From the NCBI RefSeq assembly GCF_030317105.1, contig NZ_JASZYG010000002.1, positions 682,001 through 746,000 on the forward strand: a stretch of DNA of 64,000 bases, given 5' to 3'. The notes under the pieces are model-generated. The model had not been told where the DNA came from, did no database searches, and saw only the letters and a program-made list of their open reading frames with translations. Below are positions 45,802-54,900 of this stretch, in pieces (position 1 is the first letter of the stretch; the number at the start of each line of letters is the position of its first letter). This stretch comes from Variovorax brevis (GTDB taxonomy: Bacteria > Pseudomonadota > Gammaproteobacteria > Burkholderiales > Burkholderiaceae_C). The translations under genes were made by a program, and so were the position numbers.

Positions 45802-46047
45802 TGTTGCCTCCACGTGCGCATTGAGTTGGGGTTTTCACATTACGGTTTCTGGCCGCCGCCGCCTGTAGGAAAAACACTGCAAGCCGCGCTCTTGCAAGCA
45901 AGGCTGCACCTTTTCAGGGTATTCAGGTGTTGCCCAAATTGATACAAAGAGCCACATTTGTTATTAAGCGTGAGAAAATTGCTCAGTGTTTCTACGGAGG
46001 GCCCGTAGGATGGTCTTGTCTGGTTTGGCGGTACCTGCAGTCCACTG

Positions 46048-46266
46048 ATGTCGAAACTGCGAAATATTGCATTGACGGTCCATGAACTCGAAGAGGGCGA
46101 GTTCTATTGGGTCTTGATGGAGGGCTCTGACCTTCCGTTGGACGACGTCCTGCCCTATGTGACCCTGGAGACAGCGTCCACGCCATACGCCAGCTACGCG
46201 AACGCGCTGGTCTCCGGCGTTGCCGCAATTCGCAGGATGTTCGGAAACGACGGACCGCGCGATTGA
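46048..46266 (+). CDS. Small protein of unknown function (72 aa)
   Basis: This 72-residue acidic protein (MSKLRNIALTVHELEEGEFYWVLME...) has a predicted strand-helix pattern and no membrane segment. Coding is supported by the balanced amino-acid use and GC-rich third positions, but the ribosome site is poor. It may be co-transcribed with the following membrane-protein gene, which starts 27 bases after its stop. Confidence 0.6.
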   Translation: MSKLRNIALTVHELEEGEFYWVLMEGSDLPLDDVLPYVTLETASTPYASYANALVSGVAAIRRMFGNDGPRD

Positions 46267-46293
46267 TGCGCGGACGACATATCGGGGTGAAGC

Positions 46294-46866
46294 ATGTTTA
46301 GACAAAAGGCGGCCATTGCCGCGTTGATTGCTGCGCTTGCCCTGTGCGCATGGGTTGTGCATCCTGAAGGGTCCATGGAATGGGCCGCGTGGGTGCAGAC
46401 CTTTGGCGTACTGGTGGCCATCGGCTGGTCCGTTCGCCTGCAGTCGCTGCATGCCTCGCAAGGCACGCGGCAGGCAGGGCAGGCGGCTGCACTTTTCGCG
46501 TCGAACATGCACTGGGTGTTTCGCGAACTCAACGATGCATGCATCAAGCAGAGTTGGCCTGAGTACGTGGTCAATCGCCGAATCCTCCACGAGATCCTCA
46601 GCCAGGGCCGCGAAGTCACGCTCCCATTGCTGGAAGGGCGTTCACTGGCCATGGTGACCAGCGTACGGGCCATCGGCGTCGAGGCGCTCGAAGTCACGGA
46701 GGCGCACAACGAAAGCGGCAACTGGCGCTACCTGCAGGTGTACTTCGACAAACGCCTGCCGAGCATTGCCGCCTGGCTGTCCGCCACCGGCAACCCGCCA
46801 GAGAACAGCGGGCCGACAGACTACGTCGGATTGCGGACCTCATTCAGCCAGCTGGGCGGCCTTTGA
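46294..46866 (+). CDS. Membrane-anchored protein of unknown function (190 aa)
   Basis: This 190-residue protein has two closely spaced N-terminal hydrophobic segments (about residues 5-23 and 29-47) and a cytoplasmic, helical remainder rich in Leu, Glu and Arg. No domain is recognised. The layout resembles small membrane-anchored accessory proteins. It is followed by a dyad and the long gap before the T6SS cluster; no functional link to the T6SS is shown. Confidence 0.65.
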   Translation: MFRQKAAIAALIAALALCAWVVHPEGSMEWAAWVQTFGVLVAIGWSVRLQSLHASQGTRQAGQAAALFASNMHWVFRELNDACIKQSWPEYVVNRRILHEILSQGREVTLPLLEGRSLAMVTSVRAIGVEALEVTEAHNESGNWRYLQVYFDKRLPSIAAWLSATGNPPENSGPTDYVGLRTSFSQLGGL

Positions 46867-46898
46867 ATGCCCGACGGCAGGGCCTGAATACGACGTGC

Positions 46899-46925
46899 AA
46901 CTGTTGCTTGTCACGTTCAACAGTT
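46899..46925. promoter_or_regulatory. Dyad AACTGTTG-N11-CAACAGTT
   Basis: A perfect 8-base inverted repeat sits 32 bases after the membrane-protein stop. No T-run follows directly, so an operator is as likely as an RNA hairpin. Confidence 0.4.
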
Positions 46926-47187
46926 AATAACTCTGGCGATTGAAAAAAAGCATTTCGCGGCTGGGCTTTTTTGTAGCGTCAGCGGCACTTGGGTGATATT
47001 CACCATTCCGCGATACGAGTTTTTACTCAAGAATGCACTCACCTAAAAAAATGACAGGCGAGGGGCATCGAGATGACATGGGAATGCGTGAAGAGGAGTG
47101 GGCGGCTGCGTAGCCAGTCGTTCCACCCGGGGGTCATTGACACGGTGTGCAAGCACTGTTGTTGAAGTTTGCAGTGGGCCAGGCCTC

Positions 47188-47208
47188 AGTCAATCGCTCC
47201 GATTGACT
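47188..47208. promoter_or_regulatory. 21-base dyad upstream of clpV
   Basis: AGTCAATCG-CTC-CGATTGACT is a perfect nine-base inverted repeat. AGTCAATC-N4-CCGATT recurs just before the tssB start (50109-50126). It is a candidate operator for the secretion cluster. Confidence 0.45.
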
Positions 47209-47329
47209 CGACGGCTGAGTCGCCCGATTTACTTCTCCGCGAGAAGCAACCCCCACATCAGTTGGCGCTGATCGTCACGCGACTTCCGCTCTTGCGGAGT
47301 GGCATGGCGACGGTGCGCGAATCCACACA

Positions 47330-50032
47330 ATGTCCATCTCACGACGCGCCCTGTTCGGCAAGCTGAACCTCACCCTGTTCCGGGCCATCGAATCGGCCAC
47401 CGCATTCGCAAAGCTTCGCGGCAATCCGCATGTGGAGCTCGTGCATTGGTTGCACCAGCTCTGGCAGGCGAACGACAGCGACCTTCACCGCATTTGTCGC
47501 CACTATCAAATCGAGGCCAGCGCCTTCGAGCGCGACATGGCCACCGCGCTCGCCTCGCTTCCCGGCGGCGCAAGTTCCATCAGCGATTTTTCCCATCACA
47601 TCGCCAGCGCGATCGAGCGTGCGTGGGTGCTGTCCAGCCTGGAGTTTGCGAGCCCGTGCATTCGCAGCGCGTGGCTGTTGGCGGCCATCTTGTCGGAGCC
47701 CGACTTGCGCCGGTTGATGCTGGGCATTTCGCCGGCTTTCAAGAAGTTGCCGGTCGACCAACTGGGCGACAACCTGCCGGCCATCCTGGCGGGTTCGCCG
47801 GAAGACAAGGAGGGCGCATACGACGGCACGGACCTGTCGAGCGCCGTGCCCGGTGAAGCCAGCGGAGCCATTGCGGAGCAGGGCGACGGCAAGTCGGCTC
47901 TCGCCAAATATTGCACCGACCTGACCGAGCGAGCGCGTGCAGGCGGTATCGACCCCGTCATCGGGCGCGAGCACGAGATCCGGACGATGGTCGACATCCT
48001 GCTGCGCAGGCGCCAGAACAACCCTTTGCTCACCGGCGAGGCTGGCGTGGGCAAGACCGCAGTGGTCGAAGGCTTGGCGCTTGCCATTGCACGCGGGGAC
48101 GTACCGCCCATCCTGCGCGAAGTGCGACTGCTCAGCCTTGATGTGGGCGCATTGATTGCGGGCGCCAGCATGCGCGGCGAGTTCGAGTCGCGGTTGAAGG
48201 GGCTGCTGGAGGAGGCCGGCAAGTCGAAGCAGCCGATCATCCTGTTCGTGGACGAGGTTCATACGCTGGTTGGCGCGGGCGGCCAAGCGGGCACGGGCGA
48301 CGCGGCCAACCTGCTCAAGCCCGCGTTGGCGCGCGGCACCTTGCGCACCGTTGGCGCGACGACGTGGAGCGAGTACAAGCGCCACATCGAGAAAGACCCC
48401 GCGTTGACGCGACGCTTCCAGGTCTTGCAGGTGATGGAACCCGAGGAAGCCAGCGCCATCAACATGGTGCGCGGCTTGGTTGACACCTTCGCGAAGCACC
48501 ATGGTGTTGCGGTGCTTGATGAGGCTGTTCGTGCCGCCGTCGTGCTGTCGCACCGCTACATTCCGTCGCGCCAATTGCCGGACAAGGCCATCAGCCTGCT
48601 CGACACCGCCTGTGCGCGCGTGGCCATGTCGTTGCACGCGCCGCCAGCGGCGGTCGACAACCTGCGCCAGCGCATCAGCGCCCTTGAAACGGAAATTGAC
48701 CTCCTCACGAAGGAAGGTGTGATTGCGCACGGCAGCGATGAACGGGTGCGCCAGCTGGCGGCGGCCAAGCTGCAACTCGACTCCACGCGAAAGGAACTGG
48801 ACGCGCAGGAACAGCGCTGGCAGGCAGAGCTCGCGCTGGTGCAGCAGATTCAGACGCTGCGCGAGCAAGCTGCTGCAACGGTGGGCGACGCTGACGCTGT
48901 GCAAGATCCAAACTTGTCGCCGGAGCTGTCAGCCCTCGAACACGCGTTGACAGAACGCCAGCAAGACACGCCACTGATCTTCCCGCAGGTGGACAAATCC
49001 GTCGTCGCCGCGATCATCTCGGACTGGACCGGCATCCCCGTGGGGCGGATGGTCCGGGACGAAGTGGCGGCGGTGTTCCAGTTGCATGAAGTGCTGGACC
49101 GACGAGTCATCGGCCAGAGCGCCGCGCTTGCCGCGATTGCCGAGCGCGTGCAAACGGCGCGCGCCCGCCTGACGGACCCCGACAAGCCGGTGGGTGTGTT
49201 CCTGCTCGTGGGCCCCTCCGGTGTGGGCAAGACCGAGACGGCACTGGCGCTGGCCGAGGCCATGTACGGCGGCGAGCAAAACCTCATCACCATCAACATG
49301 AGCGAGTTCCAAGAGGCCCACACGGTTTCCACGCTCAAGGGCTCGCCGCCGGGCTACGTGGGTTACGGTGAAGGCGGCGTGCTGACCGAAGCCGTGCGTC
49401 GCCGCCCCTACAGCGTGATCCTTCTGGACGAGGTCGAGAAGGCGCATCCGGATGCCCACGAAATCTTCTACCAGGTCTTCGACAAAGGCTGGATGGAAGA
49501 TGGCGAAGGCCGTCGCATCGACTTTCGCAACAGCACCATTCTCCTGACCAGCAACACCGGCTCGGAACTGATTGCCGACCTGTGCGAAGACCCGGCGCTG
49601 GTCCCCGACACGCCTGCCTTGCGCGAAGCCCTGCAGGCGCCATTGCGCAAGGTCTTTCCCGCTGCGTTCATCGGGCGGCTGTCGGTGGTGCCGTATCTGC
49701 CATTGGGCGCGAGCGCGCTGGGCAACATCGTCTCGCTGCATTTGCGCCGCGTGGTCGACCGAATGCACGCACAGCACGGTATTGCACTGGCGTACACGCC
49801 CGCGCTGGTCCAGCACGTCATCGACAAGTGCGGCACGCACGAGACCGGCGCGCGCCGGCTCATCGGCTTCATCGAGCAAAACCTCTTGCCCGTCCTGTCG
49901 CGGCATTGGTTGAGTGCCCTGCAGGACAAGCGAAAGATCACACGCATTTCAGTGGACGTTCCGTCCAACGGCACGCCAATTCATGAATCCAGGGGAGGAC
50001 ATTCCATCGTTTGCCACATCGACTTTGCATGA
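47330..50032 (+). CDS. clpV: T6SS disassembly ATPase ClpV (TssH)
   Basis: This 900-residue AAA+ ATPase disassembles contracted TssB/TssC sheaths. It has an N-terminal Clp repeat domain (about 10-160), a first AAA domain with Walker A GEAGVGKT and Walker B ILFVDE, a coiled-coil middle domain (about 440-530), and a second AAA domain with GPSGVGKT and VILLDEVEKAHPD. Distinctive ClpV text such as DWTGIPVGRMVRDE and PPGYVGYGEGGVLTEAVRRRPYS is present. It is the first gene of the cluster. No good ribosome site is seen, so the start is taken from the family N-terminus. Confidence 0.95.
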   Translation: MSISRRALFGKLNLTLFRAIESATAFAKLRGNPHVELVHWLHQLWQANDSDLHRICRHYQIEASAFERDMATALASLPGGASSISDFSHHIASAIERAWVLSSLEFASPCIRSAWLLAAILSEPDLRRLMLGISPAFKKLPVDQLGDNLPAILAGSPEDKEGAYDGTDLSSAVPGEASGAIAEQGDGKSALAKYCTDLTERARAGGIDPVIGREHEIRTMVDILLRRRQNNPLLTGEAGVGKTAVVEGLALAIARGDVPPILREVRLLSLDVGALIAGASMRGEFESRLKGLLEEAGKSKQPIILFVDEVHTLVGAGGQAGTGDAANLLKPALARGTLRTVGATTWSEYKRHIEKDPALTRRFQVLQVMEPEEASAINMVRGLVDTFAKHHGVAVLDEAVRAAVVLSHRYIPSRQLPDKAISLLDTACARVAMSLHAPPAAVDNLRQRISALETEIDLLTKEGVIAHGSDERVRQLAAAKLQLDSTRKELDAQEQRWQAELALVQQIQTLREQAAATVGDADAVQDPNLSPELSALEHALTERQQDTPLIFPQVDKSVVAAIISDWTGIPVGRMVRDEVAAVFQLHEVLDRRVIGQSAALAAIAERVQTARARLTDPDKPVGVFLLVGPSGVGKTETALALAEAMYGGEQNLITINMSEFQEAHTVSTLKGSPPGYVGYGEGGVLTEAVRRRPYSVILLDEVEKAHPDAHEIFYQVFDKGWMEDGEGRRIDFRNSTILLTSNTGSELIADLCEDPALVPDTPALREALQAPLRKVFPAAFIGRLSVVPYLPLGASALGNIVSLHLRRVVDRMHAQHGIALAYTPALVQHVIDKCGTHETGARRLIGFIEQNLLPVLSRHWLSALQDKRKITRISVDVPSNGTPIHESRGGHSIVCHIDFA

Positions 50033-50129
50033 ACCTCAGTGATGTCAGTTCGCCTCCGCGTCAGTTGCTGAGCTCGCGCGGTTTTCTTCATCAATCCATC
50101 AGACCTTCAGTCAATCCGTTCCGATTCCC

Positions 50130-50660
50130 ATGATCAACAACAGTCAGAAATTCATCGCCCGCAACCGGGCTCCACGCGTCCAGATCGAGTACGACGTGGA
50201 AATCTACGGCTCCGAGAAAAAGATCGAACTGCCCTTCGTCATGGGCGTGCTGGCTGACCTGTCGGGCAAGCCCGTGCAGCCGCTGCCCGTGGTGGGCGAA
50301 CGCAAGTTTCTCGACATCGACATCGACAACTTCGACGAGCGCATGAAGGCGATCCAGCCGCGCGTGGCCTTTGCCGTTCCCAACACGCTGAGCGGAGAAG
50401 GCCAGCTGATGGTCGACATCACCTTTGAAAGCATCGACGACTTCTCGCCCGCCGCCGTGGCACGCAAGGTCGAGCCGCTGCGGCAACTGCTCGAAGCACG
50501 CACGCAGCTCTCCAACCTGCAGACCTACATGGACGGCAAGGCCGGCGCCGAGAGCCTGATCAACAAGCTCATGCAGGACCCGGCGCTCATGAAGTCTCTG
50601 ACCGCAACGCCCAAGCCCGCCACCGACAAGGACGGTGCCGAAGCAGCCACCGTCGCCTGA
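50130..50660 (+). CDS. tssB: T6SS contractile sheath small subunit TssB (VipA)
   Basis: This 176-residue small sheath protein has a RVQIEYDVEIYGSEKKIELPFVMGVLADLSG start, the KFLDIDIDNFDERMKAI segment, and an Ala/Pro-rich tail. It forms the sheath tubule with TssC and its helix is recognised by ClpV. There is no Shine-Dalgarno before the ATG; instead the AGTCAATC/CCGATT motif ends four bases before it. It is followed 45 bases later by tssC. Confidence 0.96.
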   Translation: MINNSQKFIARNRAPRVQIEYDVEIYGSEKKIELPFVMGVLADLSGKPVQPLPVVGERKFLDIDIDNFDERMKAIQPRVAFAVPNTLSGEGQLMVDITFESIDDFSPAAVARKVEPLRQLLEARTQLSNLQTYMDGKAGAESLINKLMQDPALMKSLTATPKPATDKDGAEAATVA

Positions 50661-50704
50661 CCCGCACAGGCAGGCATCAGATATCAAGGGAAGGCAACAC
50701 AACA

Positions 50705-52201
50705 ATGACGACCAACAACCAGCAAGCCGTAGAAGTCAACACCCGGTTTGCGGACTCCACCGACTTTTCTTCCTTGCTCGACAAGGAATTCAAGCCCAAG
50801 ACCGACGAGGCGCGCGATGCTGTCGAGGCGGCCGTGCGCACGCTGGCCGAGCAGGCCCTCGTCAATGCGACGACGATGACCGACGACGCCTACAGCAGCA
50901 TCGAAGCCATCATTGCCGAGATTGACCGCAAGCTGTCCGATCAGATCAACCTCGTGCTGCACAAGGAAGAGTTCCAGAAGCTCGAATCGGCCTGGCGCGG
51001 CATGCACCACCTGGTGTCCAACACCGAGACGGACGAGAAGCTCAAGATCCGCTTCATGGACCTGTCCAAGGACGAACTGCGTCGCACGATGCGTCGTCAC
51101 AAGGGCGTCGCTTGGGACCAAAGCCCGATCTTCAAGCGCATCTACGAAGAAGAATATGGCCAGCTGGGCGGCGAGCCCTACGGCTGCCTCGTGGCCGACT
51201 ACTACTTCGACCACACCCCGGCGGATGTGGAACTGCTGGGCGCCGTCGCCAAGATCTCGGCCGCATCGCATGCGCCTTTCATCGCAGGCTCTTCGCCTTC
51301 GCTGCTGGGCATGGAGTCGTGGCAAGAGCTGGCCAACCCGCGCGACCTCGCGAAGATCACGGGCAACCTCGAGCACGCGCCGTGGAACTCCCTGCGCGAC
51401 ACCGAAGACTCACGTTACGTTGGCTTGGCCATGCCGCGCTTCCTGGCGCGCTTGCCCTACGGCGTCAAGTCCAACCCGGTCGATGAATTCGATTTCGAAG
51501 AAGAGACCGAAGGTGCCGACCACAAGAACTACGTCTGGAACAACGCGGCCTATGCGATGGCCGTCAACATCAACCGCAGCTTCAAGCAATACGGCTGGTG
51601 CACGATGATTCGCGGCGTGGAGTCGGGCGGCACGGTGGAAAACCTGCCCTGCCATACCTTCCCGACCGACGACGGCGGCTTCGACATGAAGTGCCCCACC
51701 GAGATCGCCATCTCCGATCGCCGCGAAGCCGAACTGGCCAAGGCCGGCCTCATTCCGCTGGTGCATCGCAAGAACACCGATCACGCGGCCTTCATCGGTG
51801 CGCAGTCGCTGCAAAAGCCGCAGGAATACATGGACCCCGACGCGACGGCCAACGCGAACCTGTCAGCGCGTCTGCCGTACCTGTTTGCCAGCACGCGTTT
51901 TGCGCACTACCTGAAGTGCATCGTGCGCGACAAGATCGGCTCGTTCAAGGAGCGCGATGACATGCAACGCTGGCTCAACGAATGGATCATGCATTACGTC
52001 GATGCCGATCCCTCCAATTCGTCGCAGGAGACCAAGGCGCGCCGTCCGCTCGCGGCTGCGGAAGTCGTGGTGGAAGACATCGAAGGCAATCCTGGCTTCT
52101 ACAGCGCCAAGTTCTTCCTTCGTCCGCACTTCCAGCTCGAAGGCCTGACCGTCTCGCTGCGCCTGGTCGCCAAGCTGCCTTCACTCAAGGAAGCAGCCTG
52201 A
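50705..52201 (+). CDS. tssC: T6SS contractile sheath large subunit TssC (VipB)
   Basis: This 498-residue large sheath subunit has the family text EFQKLESAWRGMHHLV, VLADYYFDHTPADVELL-like and GNPGFYSAKFFLRPHFQLEGL. The C-terminal half holds the gp18-like sheath fold. It assembles with TssB around the Hcp tube. AAGGCAACAC precedes the ATG. A leader of about 115 bases separates it from hcp. Confidence 0.96.
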   Translation: MTTNNQQAVEVNTRFADSTDFSSLLDKEFKPKTDEARDAVEAAVRTLAEQALVNATTMTDDAYSSIEAIIAEIDRKLSDQINLVLHKEEFQKLESAWRGMHHLVSNTETDEKLKIRFMDLSKDELRRTMRRHKGVAWDQSPIFKRIYEEEYGQLGGEPYGCLVADYYFDHTPADVELLGAVAKISAASHAPFIAGSSPSLLGMESWQELANPRDLAKITGNLEHAPWNSLRDTEDSRYVGLAMPRFLARLPYGVKSNPVDEFDFEEETEGADHKNYVWNNAAYAMAVNINRSFKQYGWCTMIRGVESGGTVENLPCHTFPTDDGGFDMKCPTEIAISDRREAELAKAGLIPLVHRKNTDHAAFIGAQSLQKPQEYMDPDATANANLSARLPYLFASTRFAHYLKCIVRDKIGSFKERDDMQRWLNEWIMHYVDADPSNSSQETKARRPLAAAEVVVEDIEGNPGFYSAKFFLRPHFQLEGLTVSLRLVAKLPSLKEAA

Positions 52202-52222
52202 TCAGCCCAAGCAATTGAAGAA

Positions 52223-52271
52223 GCGGCACCGAGATGCCGCAGTCATGTTTGTCCGGCGTCGACACCCGGAC
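52223..52271 (+). promoter_or_regulatory. Tandem hairpins in the hcp leader
   Basis: GCGGCA-N6-TGCCGC (52223-52240) and GTCCGG-N9-CCGGAC (52251-52271) can fold one after the other, with no T-run after either. They may stabilise the downstream hcp message or protect the tssC 3' end. An AT-rich AATAAAAG follows before GGGAGG and the hcp ATG. Confidence 0.5.
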
Positions 52272-52316
52272 GTTTCCGTTAGTCAATAAAAGAGCTCAAC
52301 GCTCAGGGAGGTTCTC

Positions 52317-52802
52317 ATGTCTCAAGACATTTTTCTGAAAATCAATGGCATCGAAGGCGAGTCGCTGGATTCGTCGCACAAGAATGAAATCGAAGTGCTG
52401 TCTTTCTCCTGGAAGGCCATGCAGGAATCGATGATGCACGCCGGCTCCGGCGGCGGCGCCGGCAAGGCCACCGTTGAAGACCTGGAGTTCGACCACTACG
52501 TCGATCGCTCGAGCCCCAACCTGATGAAGTACTGCCTGACCGGCAAGCACATCCAGGAAGCCAAGCTCACTGTGCGCAAGGCTGGCGGCAGCCCGCTGGA
52601 GTACCTGAAGTTCACGTTCACCGACGTCATCGTCACGAGCGTGCAGCCCTTCGGTTCCAACTCCGACGAGCTGCGTGTGCGCGAGCGCGTCCGCCTGTCC
52701 TTCTCGAAGATCAAGCAGGAATACGCGGTGCAGAACGCGCAGGGCGGCAGCGGCGGCGCCGTGACCGCCGGCTACGACATCAAGGGCAACAAGGAATCCT
52801 GA
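52317..52802 (+). CDS. hcp: T6SS tube protein Hcp (TssD)
   Basis: This 161-residue Hcp forms the hexameric inner tube that is expelled by sheath contraction and can carry effectors. The sequence has the family IFLKINGIEGESLDSSHKNEIEVLSFSWK start and FEFDHYVDRSSPNLMKYC-like segments. CAGGGAGG precedes the ATG. There is no C-terminal toxin extension. The gene is followed by a GC-rich hairpin, consistent with a separate abundant message. Confidence 0.95.
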   Translation: MSQDIFLKINGIEGESLDSSHKNEIEVLSFSWKAMQESMMHAGSGGGAGKATVEDLEFDHYVDRSSPNLMKYCLTGKHIQEAKLTVRKAGGSPLEYLKFTFTDVIVTSVQPFGSNSDELRVRERVRLSFSKIKQEYAVQNAQGGSGGAVTAGYDIKGNKES

Positions 52803-52809
52803 TGCCGCG

Positions 52810-52840
52810 GGCCCGGTGCGCCGGGCCTGGTCGAAGTTTT
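52810..52840 (+). terminator. Weak terminator-like hairpin after hcp
   Basis: GGCCCGG-TGCG-CCGGGCC is a perfect seven-base stem. The T-run comes late (GTTTT, 12 bases on), so it probably reduces rather than stops transcription into tssJ. Confidence 0.5.
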
Positions 52841-52925
52841 CCGGTCCGGTGGAGGCATGGGTGCACTGCGCGCCAATGAACTCATGCCGGAGCGGATTTT
52901 TTCCCACACCCATTCCATACTCATC

Positions 52926-53513
52926 ATGGCCTTCAAATTGTCCGACCTGTGGCGACTCGCCGCGTTGCGGCGTTCGTCGGCGTCATTGGCCAGAACCTGG
53001 CTCGCCGCCGCGCTCCCCCTGATCGCCGCCGCATTCGCTCTTCTGTGCATGCCCCAGGCTGCACACGCGCAGTTCTCATTTCCCCGCGAGCAAACGAAGC
53101 TCGACCTCACGATCGCTGCCGCCGAGGACGTCAATCCCGACGACAAGGGCAGGGCCGCGCCCATCATGGTGCGGGTGTATGAACTCAAGTCGCCCGGCAC
53201 TTTCGAGTCGGCCGACTTCTTCACGCTCAATGCCAACGACAAGTCGGTCATCGGGGCCGACATGCTCGTGCGAGACGAGTTCATTCTGCGGCCCGGAGAC
53301 ACAAAGACAATTCGGAGAAAGTCCCATCCAGATCTTGCAGCGGTCGGCATCCTCGCCGGATATCGTGACCTTGCCCATGCCGAATGGCGTGTCGTTCAAA
53401 AGCTGGATCCCGCGCCCGAGGCGGCGTGGTACCGGATGGTGATGCCGGCCAACAAGGCGAAGCTGCGGATCGACCTGCAGGCCAAGGGCATTCAGGTCAC
53501 ACCCATTGAGTAA
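52926..53513 (+). CDS. tssJ: T6SS TssJ-like periplasmic protein lacking a usable lipobox
   Basis: This 195-residue protein has the TssJ beta-sandwich pattern: LDLTIAAAEDVNPDDKGRAAPIMVRVYELKS and ADFFTLNAND, with a charged loop. TssJ is normally an outer-membrane lipoprotein that docks TssM. Here the signal peptide ends AAHA-QF (cleavage after about residue 48). Its only Cys (C41) is preceded by LL, which does not fit a lipobox. The start is uncertain: 52857 has GGAGG but too close, and 52926 gives the best signal peptide. It sits between hcp and tssK as expected. Confidence 0.85.
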   Translation: MAFKLSDLWRLAALRRSSASLARTWLAAALPLIAAAFALLCMPQAAHAQFSFPREQTKLDLTIAAAEDVNPDDKGRAAPIMVRVYELKSPGTFESADFFTLNANDKSVIGADMLVRDEFILRPGDTKTIRRKSHPDLAAVGILAGYRDLAHAEWRVVQKLDPAPEAAWYRMVMPANKAKLRIDLQAKGIQVTPIE

Positions 53514-53544
53514 TCCGTCGACTTGCAACTGAAACAACAAGACC

Positions 53545-54900
53545 ATGAGTTGGTACAACAAAGTCGCTTGGAGCGAGGGGCTCTTTCTTCGTCCGCAGCT
53601 GTTCCAGCAGCAGGAGCGATACCTGGAGCATCTCGCGCACAAGCGGGCGGCATCGCTGAGTCCGTTCTATTGGGGCTTCAGCCACTACAGCATCGATGCG
53701 GAGTCGCTGTCGCTGGGCAAGCTGGTGCTGGCGAGCGCGGCCGGCATTTTTTCCGACGGCACGCCCTTCGATACACCGGGCCAGACACCGCCACCGGCGC
53801 CGCTGACGATTCTCCCGGAGCATCTGGAGCAGACGATCTTTCTGGCGGTGCCCATCCGAACGCCCAATGGCGAGGAGACCACCTTCGACGACGCGGCCAC
53901 CTCGGTGGCGTCGCTGGCGCGCTTCTCGGTGTTCGAGACCGAACTGCGCGATGCCAACTCCGTCGGTCAGGGCCCCAAGCCGGTCCAGCTCTCGCGCTTG
54001 CGACTGCGCCTCTTGCCGCAAAGGGAAATGACCGACGCCTGGATTGGCTTGCCGATCTCAAAAGTCACGACACTGCGCTCGGACGGCAGCATCGAGGTCG
54101 ATACCAGGCTCATTCCTCCAGTCGCGGGCTATGGCGCGAGTTCCTTGCTGCTGGATTGGGTGACGAACCTGCATGGCCTTTGCCGCCTGCGCGCCCAGTC
54201 GCTCGCAACGCGGCTCACGGGCAACGATGGCAAGTCGACCGAAGCGGCAGAGGTGTCGGACTTCTTGCTGCTGCAAATCTTCAATCGGTACGAGCCGATG
54301 TTTGAGCATTGGCTCCGTGTCCGCGAGACCTCGCCTGAGGATATCTACCTGGCGCTTCGAACCTTCACTGGTGAGTTGTCCACGTACGTGCGTCCCGGCA
54401 CCCGCCGGCCGAAGGCGCATCCGCCGTACCAGCACGTCGATCCGTACCTGTCCTTCAAGGAATTGGTGATGGACGTACAGGCCTTGCTCAACGACGTGCT
54501 CGTGCGCAGCGCACAGAACATTGCGCTGGCCAATCGCGCCAATGGCGTGCGGGTTGCCAGTGTGGATCCGTCGGAGTTGCAGAGCTTCTCCAGCCTCGTT
54601 TTTGCCGTTGCCGCACACACGCCGCCCGACCAGCTTGCCACGCAGTTCCCGGCGCGCTGCAAGGTGGGACCGAGCGATCGGCTTGCTGAACTGATCCGCT
54701 CGCACCTGCCCGGGATTCCACTTCAGACGCTGCCGGTGCCACCACGCCAGATTCCTTTCAACGCGGGCTTCGTCTACTTCCAGATCGATTCTCGCGGCCC
54801 GCTGTGGGAACACCTGGTGAAGCACGGCGGACTGGCCTTGCATGTGGCGGGCGATTTTCCGGGTTTGCGCATGGAGTTGTGGGGAGTGCGGGACAAATAG
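53545..54900 (+). CDS. tssK: T6SS baseplate protein TssK
   Basis: The 451-residue TssK links the baseplate to the membrane complex. The family start WSEGLFLRPQLFQQQERYLE is clear, as is the C-terminal FPGLRMELWGVRDK end. It lies 31 bases after tssJ. The frame continues open for 39 codons after the TAG stop (see findings). It is cytoplasmic, and its length fits the family. Confidence 0.95.
   Translation: MSWYNKVAWSEGLFLRPQLFQQQERYLEHLAHKRAASLSPFYWGFSHYSIDAESLSLGKLVLASAAGIFSDGTPFDTPGQTPPPAPLTILPEHLEQTIFLAVPIRTPNGEETTFDDAATSVASLARFSVFETELRDANSVGQGPKPVQLSRLRLRLLPQREMTDAWIGLPISKVTTLRSDGSIEVDTRLIPPVAGYGASSLLLDWVTNLHGLCRLRAQSLATRLTGNDGKSTEAAEVSDFLLLQIFNRYEPMFEHWLRVRETSPEDIYLALRTFTGELSTYVRPGTRRPKAHPPYQHVDPYLSFKELVMDVQALLNDVLVRSAQNIALANRANGVRVASVDPSELQSFSSLVFAVAAHTPPDQLATQFPARCKVGPSDRLAELIRSHLPGIPLQTLPVPPRQIPFNAGFVYFQIDSRGPLWEHLVKHGGLALHVAGDFPGLRMELWGVRDK

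Larger units (their letters stand above)
46867..47329. other. Long intergenic region upstream of the T6SS cluster
   Basis: About 463 bases carry no convincing gene. It holds an 8-base dyad just after the preceding gene, an A-run/T-run pair around 46945-46972 that may act as a terminator, and a 21-base dyad (47188-47208) about 120 bases before clpV. I saw no clear sigma-54 promoter (GG-N10-GC) there. Confidence 0.6.

Noticed and set aside
46941..46973. A-run and T-run around AGC/GCT as a terminator of the 190-aa gene
   Set aside because: The stem pairs mostly A with T and is interrupted, so it was not listed as a feature, only mentioned for the gap.
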